Origin: Grammothele lineata
Taxonomy: Eukaryota > Basidiomycota > Agaricomycetes > Polyporales > Polyporaceae
DNA: 64,000 nt
Direction: 5' to 3'
Assembly (NCBI GenBank): GCA_002150815.3
Contig: NDFF03000138.1
Span: 62,001 to 126,000, forward strand
Below are positions 59,601 to 64,000 of the stretch, one piece after another. How positions within the stretch are numbered: position 1 is the stretch's first letter; each line of letters begins with the position of its first letter. The notes beneath the pieces were generated by a model. That model saw nothing but the letters and a program-made list of their open reading frames with translations, was not told the DNA's origin and did no database searches. Position numbers and translations under genes: made by a program.

Positions 59601-59702
59601 ACCCCTATGGACGAGGACGATGGCCGGCCTGCCCCGCGGAGCAAGTCCCGGAAGGCGATCATCAGCGACGACGAGTACATGTCGCAGAGCGAGGAAGAGT
59701 GA
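53659..59702 (+). CDS. STH1: SNF2/STH1-type chromatin-remodelling ATPase with HSA domain and C-terminal bromodomain, about 1480 aa
   Basis: Catalytic ATPase of a SWI/SNF- or RSC-type remodelling complex. Eleven exons close in phase: 53659-53796, 53857-53962, 55043-56679, 56741-57038, 57091-57529, 57586-57781, 57843-58066, 58124-58688, 58757-59044, 59100-59246 and 59298-59702. Order of parts: Gln/Pro-rich N-terminus; QLQ-like segment ([20 protein letters not shown], about 130-150); HSA region with Arg/Lys-rich helices (about 370-480); SNF2 ATPase with [19 protein letters not shown] (DEGH box), [20 protein letters not shown] and QDRAHRIGQ; acidic and basic linkers; bromodomain near 1330-1425 ([19 protein letters not shown]). 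The tail is acidic, with [12 protein letters not shown]. Whether it is the STH1/Snf21 or the SNF2/Snf22 orthologue cannot be settled by eye; I favour STH1 from length and compact N-terminus. Intron 2 is 1080 nt, exceptional for this window. Confidence 0.92.
53963..55042 (+). other. Exceptionally long intron 2 (1.08 kb) of the STH1-type gene
   Basis: The donor GTGAGC after CAGGCAAA and the acceptor TTATTCCTTAG before GACAAGAG join in phase, restoring QQQQARQ-RQEMAGG. Between about 54700 and 54830 the motif GGATTATGGGTTA or GGATTATGGTTATTATAAG recurs three times around a GC-rich segment, which suggests repeat insertion. An internal open frame upstream of 55043 (from 54817) is in phase with exon 3, so an alternative upstream start inside the intron is possible. 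I see no snoRNA signature. Confidence 0.6.
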
Positions 59703-60247
59703 GGGAGCTAGCAAGCGGATATGCTACTGGCCTCGTTACCCGGTTCCCTCTCGCACTTTCTTTTCTTGTCCGTTGTCTCCATCGCTGCGTTCTTCGTTTC
59801 ATGGACCCCTCTCCTCTCCCTCTCGTTCCCTCGCTTTCTGGTTGTGGTTAGCGCTCGTGTAGTATTATCTTGTAGTTATTAGCGACCTATAGTTACTTGT
59901 AATCCGAATGCGATTCCGCCGTCTGCTATGCGATATCGGGATCATCCCAAACAAACATACTGAGAAGCACCAATGAGCGTTCTGAGCAATACGGGACCTT
60001 CAATGGTCGCCATCGCGACGGTGTAGAAACTAAACTGAGGCGGGTTAGGAGCTCGTTTGGGGGCAATCGTTTCCAGGGGAGCTCCTTTGAGCGTTGTGAG
60101 GGGATCGTTCGTAAGTTATTCTCATTCTGCAAAAGAGAATTTCAATTGTCCAATAGAGTACAGTAAAGTACAACGAAGTCGGGGAACAAGCGCTACACAA
60201 CAATGAATCACTGCAGCCGTGGGACGCGCCACTACCGTTAACGTTGG
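59703..60247. other. Convergent 3' intergenic region, remodeller to acidic orphan gene
   Basis: About 545 bases between convergent stop codons. Pyrimidine-rich 3' UTR sequence lies at 59740-59850. No gene or repeat recognised. Confidence 0.55.
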
Positions 60248-61153
60248 TCAGCCGAGAGTCGAGACACCGTCGTCTCCAGGAGGAGATTGGTCCGTAAATT
60301 CAGAAGTCAAAGATGGGAGTGACGACAGCCAATGCAGGACACGGTCATCCTCGCGCTCAAGGAGGCAGGCGTCGATGAACTTGATCGCCCGTGGACGCAT
60401 ATGTGTAAGTACCGGGTATTCCTGTACGCCACCCATCTACAATTGAGGAAAACAAGAGATGTCAGCCATGAGACAATAGAGACTACGGAGTGGCAGCAAT
60501 ATCGGGGGTCACCCGTGTACTCACACATCTCGGCGGGAACGCTGAGAGGTCGGCGATGGTCAGCCGCTGCCACGAGCCCAGGTGCGAGCTGTCTGCGTAT
60601 ACGCGTACACGGTCACCCGTCCGGAATGGCGGTATCTGTCATCGATTGAGTTCAGTATACCGAGAAACCTAGGACAGAGAGCATGATCGCAACAAACCTG
60701 ATATCGCGGGAGATCGCACGGCGGGTCGGTGTCGTCTGTTTCTGAGCCGCCGTCTGCGTCGTACGAGTCGTCGACTTGCATGTCGTCATCCTCGTCGACG
60801 TCTTCGTCCTCCTCTGAATACACGTCCGAGTCTTCCGACATCGGCTCCGAGTGGGGCGGGCCCTCGGGTGTATCGTCCAGGTTCAGATCCGACATCGCCT
60901 TTCCATCCTCTGTGTGGCATTCAAGCCTGCGTAGTACGTCTGCGGCCTGTAGAAGGAGCTCCAGAGGAGGGATCCCGGTTGGCCTCACGGACTTGCTCGC
61001 CATATTTGTTTCCACCTGATATGGGCGCTTGTCACTGTGGCGGTCGTGACGAAGATAATCATGACGAGGCTGGTATGAGCCAAGGGCGGCGGAAGAGGGG
61101 TCGAACTGGCGCATATCGGAGTGGTCGAGTGGCGGAAGGAAGTCTACACCCAT
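60248..61153 (-). CDS. Acidic protein of unknown function, about 251 aa, three exons
   Basis: Exons 61153-60698, 60635-60525 and 60436-60248 join in phase. The N-terminal 90 residues include a helical segment LELLLQAADVLRRLECH. Residues about 100-140 are very acidic (SEEDEDVDEDDDMQVDD). Exon 2 encodes IPPFRTGDRVRVYADSSHLG, then SWQRLTIADLS, a pattern compatible with a small beta-barrel. Exon 3 gives HMRPRAIKFIDACLLERE and an acidic, Ser/Pro-rich end. I do not recognise the family. The GDRVRV segment faintly resembles GDWVSI in the orphan gene at 45.5 kb. Confidence 0.55.
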
Positions 61154-61922
61154 TGTGTGCTGAGTGGATGGTATCCGCGCGGCTTGGAGCTGTTATCTAG
61201 AAGGATCGAGGTCGCTACTCGTCGTTTGGGATGAACGATTACCAATTTCAGTCGATGACGGCCAGGAAAAAATGCTTCAAACAATTTCTCCTTGGGTGGA
61301 TGTAGGATTGCGCGATGGAGCTCGATGGTATTCGGATGTAACCACCAGGCGGGGCGGAGGGTCGAGGGTGTGGACAAAGGGGCCCAAGGAGGACTTGCTT
61401 ATATAGGGAGAAGAGGAAGAAAGAAAGGCGCTGCGGAGTACGACCGGTGGCGGTGGTCAAGGGAAATCACGTGCACAAACAAGTCACAATAACACTCGCC
61501 TCTGCAAGCGCGCGTGAGGCCCATGGCCTTTGTTCTCTGCGGCGGCGGCCGCTGCAGCACTTCCACTGCGTGGTGGCCCTGATGCATGATGGAGCCTGTG
61601 TCACACAATGACATGTTCATCATAACCTTAGCCCATGACAGCAGACCACTGAAGTCAGGCCCATGCGCTGCAGAATATGAGTGGAGTCAGTACTTGCCGA
61701 GCTGACAGAACGTTCTCGACACTCACCTTAATGTTCGCAAACGCCGCTTACTGCGGCGAACAAAAACGTTGAAGAAGCTTGAGCCGTCAGAAGCGTCTCT
61801 CCAGAAGCGACGACCCATCGAGCCGTTTGTCATACAGCGACGCAATTGTACACAAAAATTCTTACACACAGCAAGCCATGCTTGCATGAGACATTCGCAA
61901 CACCACGCCACCGTACGACCGT
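61154..61922. other. Intergenic region upstream of the acidic orphan gene
   Basis: About 770 bases. The part next to 61153 should be the promoter of the acidic gene; a TATATAG-like element lies near 61398. The part near 61923 is the 3' UTR of the ABCF gene. No supported gene. Confidence 0.45.
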
Positions 61923-64000
61923 TCAAGGCTTCGCCTTGATGTTGTTGACGATCAGGCTCTACAAAGGGAAACCCATGTAAGACACACAGGCCAAGTGCAA
62001 GGAGGATTAAGTGTGCCGAACGGACCTTGTACGCCTGTACATCACCCTTGAACTTGGTGACGGTTCCGTCCGCACAGACCCAAAGCTGTCGAAATGGCTT
62101 GGATCAGCAACGCGGGTACCACGACTTCAGGTCAGAGCGCACCTCTTTGGCGACGGACGTGATGAACCGTTCGTCGTGGGAGATCAGAATGACACCACCG
62201 TTCCAGCCGTTGAGCGCACTCATGAGCGCGTCGAGACCCTATTACTTGGTTAGAACTCCTGATAAGAATATATTATGAACCTATGCATACCTCCATATCC
62301 AAGTGGTTAGTAGGCTACACAGATGAATTATCAGTAAGTTTCCTGATAGAGGCAAATATCCCTCGGGGGGGCGCACCTCATCCAACAGCAACACATGCGG
62401 CCTCTGCAGCGACAGCATCGCGAACGCCACGCGCGACTTCTGACCTCCGGACAACGTCCCGATTAGCTGGAGACCGGTCATTCCGCTGATCTGGAAGTTG
62501 CCTAGATGAGAACGGTACTCCTGTTCCGTCTTGCCAGGGAACTTCGACGCCAGGAACTGGACAGGAGACATCGTAGGGACGAGATTGTCGACATGGTGCT
62601 GCGCAAAGTAGCCGCTATAGGATGTATTGTCAGTAACCCGAAAGGTTCATCCGGAGACTATGACGTACATCCTCAGCCGTCCATTCTGGCTGACATGTCC
62701 AGCCATGGGCTTCAAGTCCCCAATGAGGAGCTTAATACTAGGACATACCACCTAAATCAGTGGTATATTGACGTAAATCGGGGTCACAACGTACAGAGTA
62801 GATTTTCCGGCACCGTTGGGTCCAATGACAGCGATACGTGAGTCCAAGCCAACGTCGATGTTAATACCCTTGAGCAGGATCTTCTCTGGCGTGTATCCGA
62901 ACGTGACCTCGTTCAGCTGGAGTACAGGCGGTGAAATCTTCTCCGTCTCCGGTAGCTTGAAAGTTTCCGTATCCTCTTCTTCTGGCGGCTCCAGTTCCGG
63001 CAGCTGCAACAGCGAGAATGTTCAGGAAAGGAGTGACGGATACGAAGAAGCGGATAGATAACCTTCTCGAGAATCTTGATCTTTGACTGTGCTTGTGCGG
63101 CACGGTTGGCGTTGTACCGCCAACGGTCGATGAAGGCCTGCAAGTGCTTGCGGTATTCCATCTGAGTGTCGTACTCCTTACGGAGGTTCCGGTCTCGCTC
63201 AGATTTGGTAGAATAGAACTGAGTGAAGTTACTGGGGGGAAGTAAGCATGCATGCATGTGCGACCATCAGTTTCGAGATAACGTACCCCTTGTAGTAGTC
63301 GAGGCGAGCCGAGTGCATGTGCACAATATCTGTCGCGACGGCATCAAGGAAGGCTCGGTCGTGGGAACTGTGTGTGAAGGATGCTCAGTGTCGCCGCGGT
63401 GGCTTCGAACCATGGGAACCTACACAACAAGCAGTGTGCCAGGCCAGGTTTGGAGATAGTCCTCCAGCCACGCAAGGGCATTGAGATCGACTGCAGTGGT
63501 GTCAGGGATGTGCTCGGAGGCGAGGTTGAAGGACGGTACGTACTGTGGTTAGAAGGCTCATCCAGCAAGAGAAGCGCGGGCTGGAAACGTCAAATGATGA
63601 GGGACCCCGGAAGAAACAGCAAGAGGAGATGCGAGTACCTTGACGAAGAGTGCTCTTGCCAACGCAAGACGCATTCGCCAACCACCACTGAACGACTTTG
63701 TAGGTCGCTTCTGGTCCTCTTCGCTGAACCCAAGACCTGTACACAGTTAGCATTTGCAGAAGACAAGCAACTCAATACAAGAATGCTCACCAGCCAGAAG
63801 GGACGCAGCTCGCGCAGGCCCGCTCTCCGCTTCCATGTCCGCGAGACGCGCGTGGACCTCAGCCAACCGAGTCGACGCCTCCTCGCGTGCATCCTCGAAC
63901 CGCTTGTCATCGCCCTCCTTATCGAGCTCAGCGAGCTTCGCGTTGAGCGCAGCTTCCTCACGCATGAGCGTGTCTCGCCACACGTCGGCCTTGAGCACAG
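61923..64000 (-). CDS. GCN20: GCN20-like ABCF ATPase, 3' part only (runs off the window)
   Basis: ABCF proteins are soluble twin-ABC ATPases of the translation apparatus; Gcn20 works with Gcn1 to activate the kinase Gcn2 on stalled ribosomes. The window holds the second half of ABC1, the linker and ABC2. From the window edge inward come [15 protein letters not shown], a charged coiled-coil arm, [10 protein letters not shown], the signature [17 protein letters not shown], Walker [17 protein letters not shown] and SHDRAF. The linker follows with [17 protein letters not shown]2 has [54 protein letters not shown] and [13 protein letters not shown]. The product ends IVNNIKAKP. The gene is cut into many small exons: a 24-nt exon (62314-62291) encodes PTNHLDME and a 37-nt exon (63580-63544) encodes the first Walker B. 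The N-terminal region lies beyond 64000. Assignment to GCN20 instead of ARB1 rests on the C-terminal [15 protein letters not shown] pattern. Confidence 0.88.

Overview
The window looks like nuclear DNA of a filamentous basidiomycete, most likely an Agaricomycete. The genes are cut by many short introns (mostly 45-75 nt, GT...AG, often with a CTNAC-like branch site). Recognised products are eukaryotic housekeeping proteins, and two genes belong to the DUF6533-type membrane family, which I know mainly from Agaricomycetes. I assembled gene models by hand; exon phases were checked for closure unless stated. No tRNA, rRNA, CRISPR array or intact transposon was recognised.

Layout. 1-13.3 kb: a GC-rich leader, one FYVE zinc-finger gene (2.47-3.80 kb), then about 9.5 kb without a convincing gene but with several short repeat families. 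13.3-20.0 kb: a divergent Prp43/DHX15-like DEAH helicase paralogue (minus), whose motifs II, III, V and VI are altered, beside the nucleoporin NIC96/NUP93 (plus). 20.4-21.5 kb: a Tudor-less SMN homologue (minus). 22.0-41.1 kb: a mirror-image segmental duplication. Each ~6.06-kb arm carries an F-box-type gene, a small gene of unknown function and a DUF6533-type membrane-protein gene. The ~7-kb centre holds GET3 and SRP68, divergently transcribed 225 bp apart. The arms are unevenly diverged: the unknown gene and its 3' flank are almost identical, while the F-box genes are only about 60% identical by eye, which suggests gene conversion. 42.0-43.9 kb: divergent ribosomal protein genes RPS17 and RPS22, with a candidate H/ACA snoRNA hairpin in an RPS22 intron. 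43.9-49.8 kb: one possible orphan gene and short repeats. 49.8-53.4 kb: KU80 (minus), carrying a ~325-bp foldback element in an intron. 53.7-59.7 kb: an STH1/SNF2-type remodeller with a C-terminal bromodomain and a 1.08-kb intron. 60.2-61.2 kb: an acidic orphan protein. 61.9-64.0 kb: the 3' part of a GCN20-like ABCF ATPase running off the window.

Most recognised genes act in basic cell functions: ER targeting (GET3, SRP68), translation (RPS17, RPS22, GCN20-like), RNP assembly and splicing (SMN, Prp43-like), nuclear pore (NIC96), chromatin and repair (STH1, KU80). They do not form a metabolic cluster. Their main organisation is head-to-head pairs sharing short promoter regions. The most unusual items are the mirror duplication and the apparently catalytically crippled helicase paralogue.
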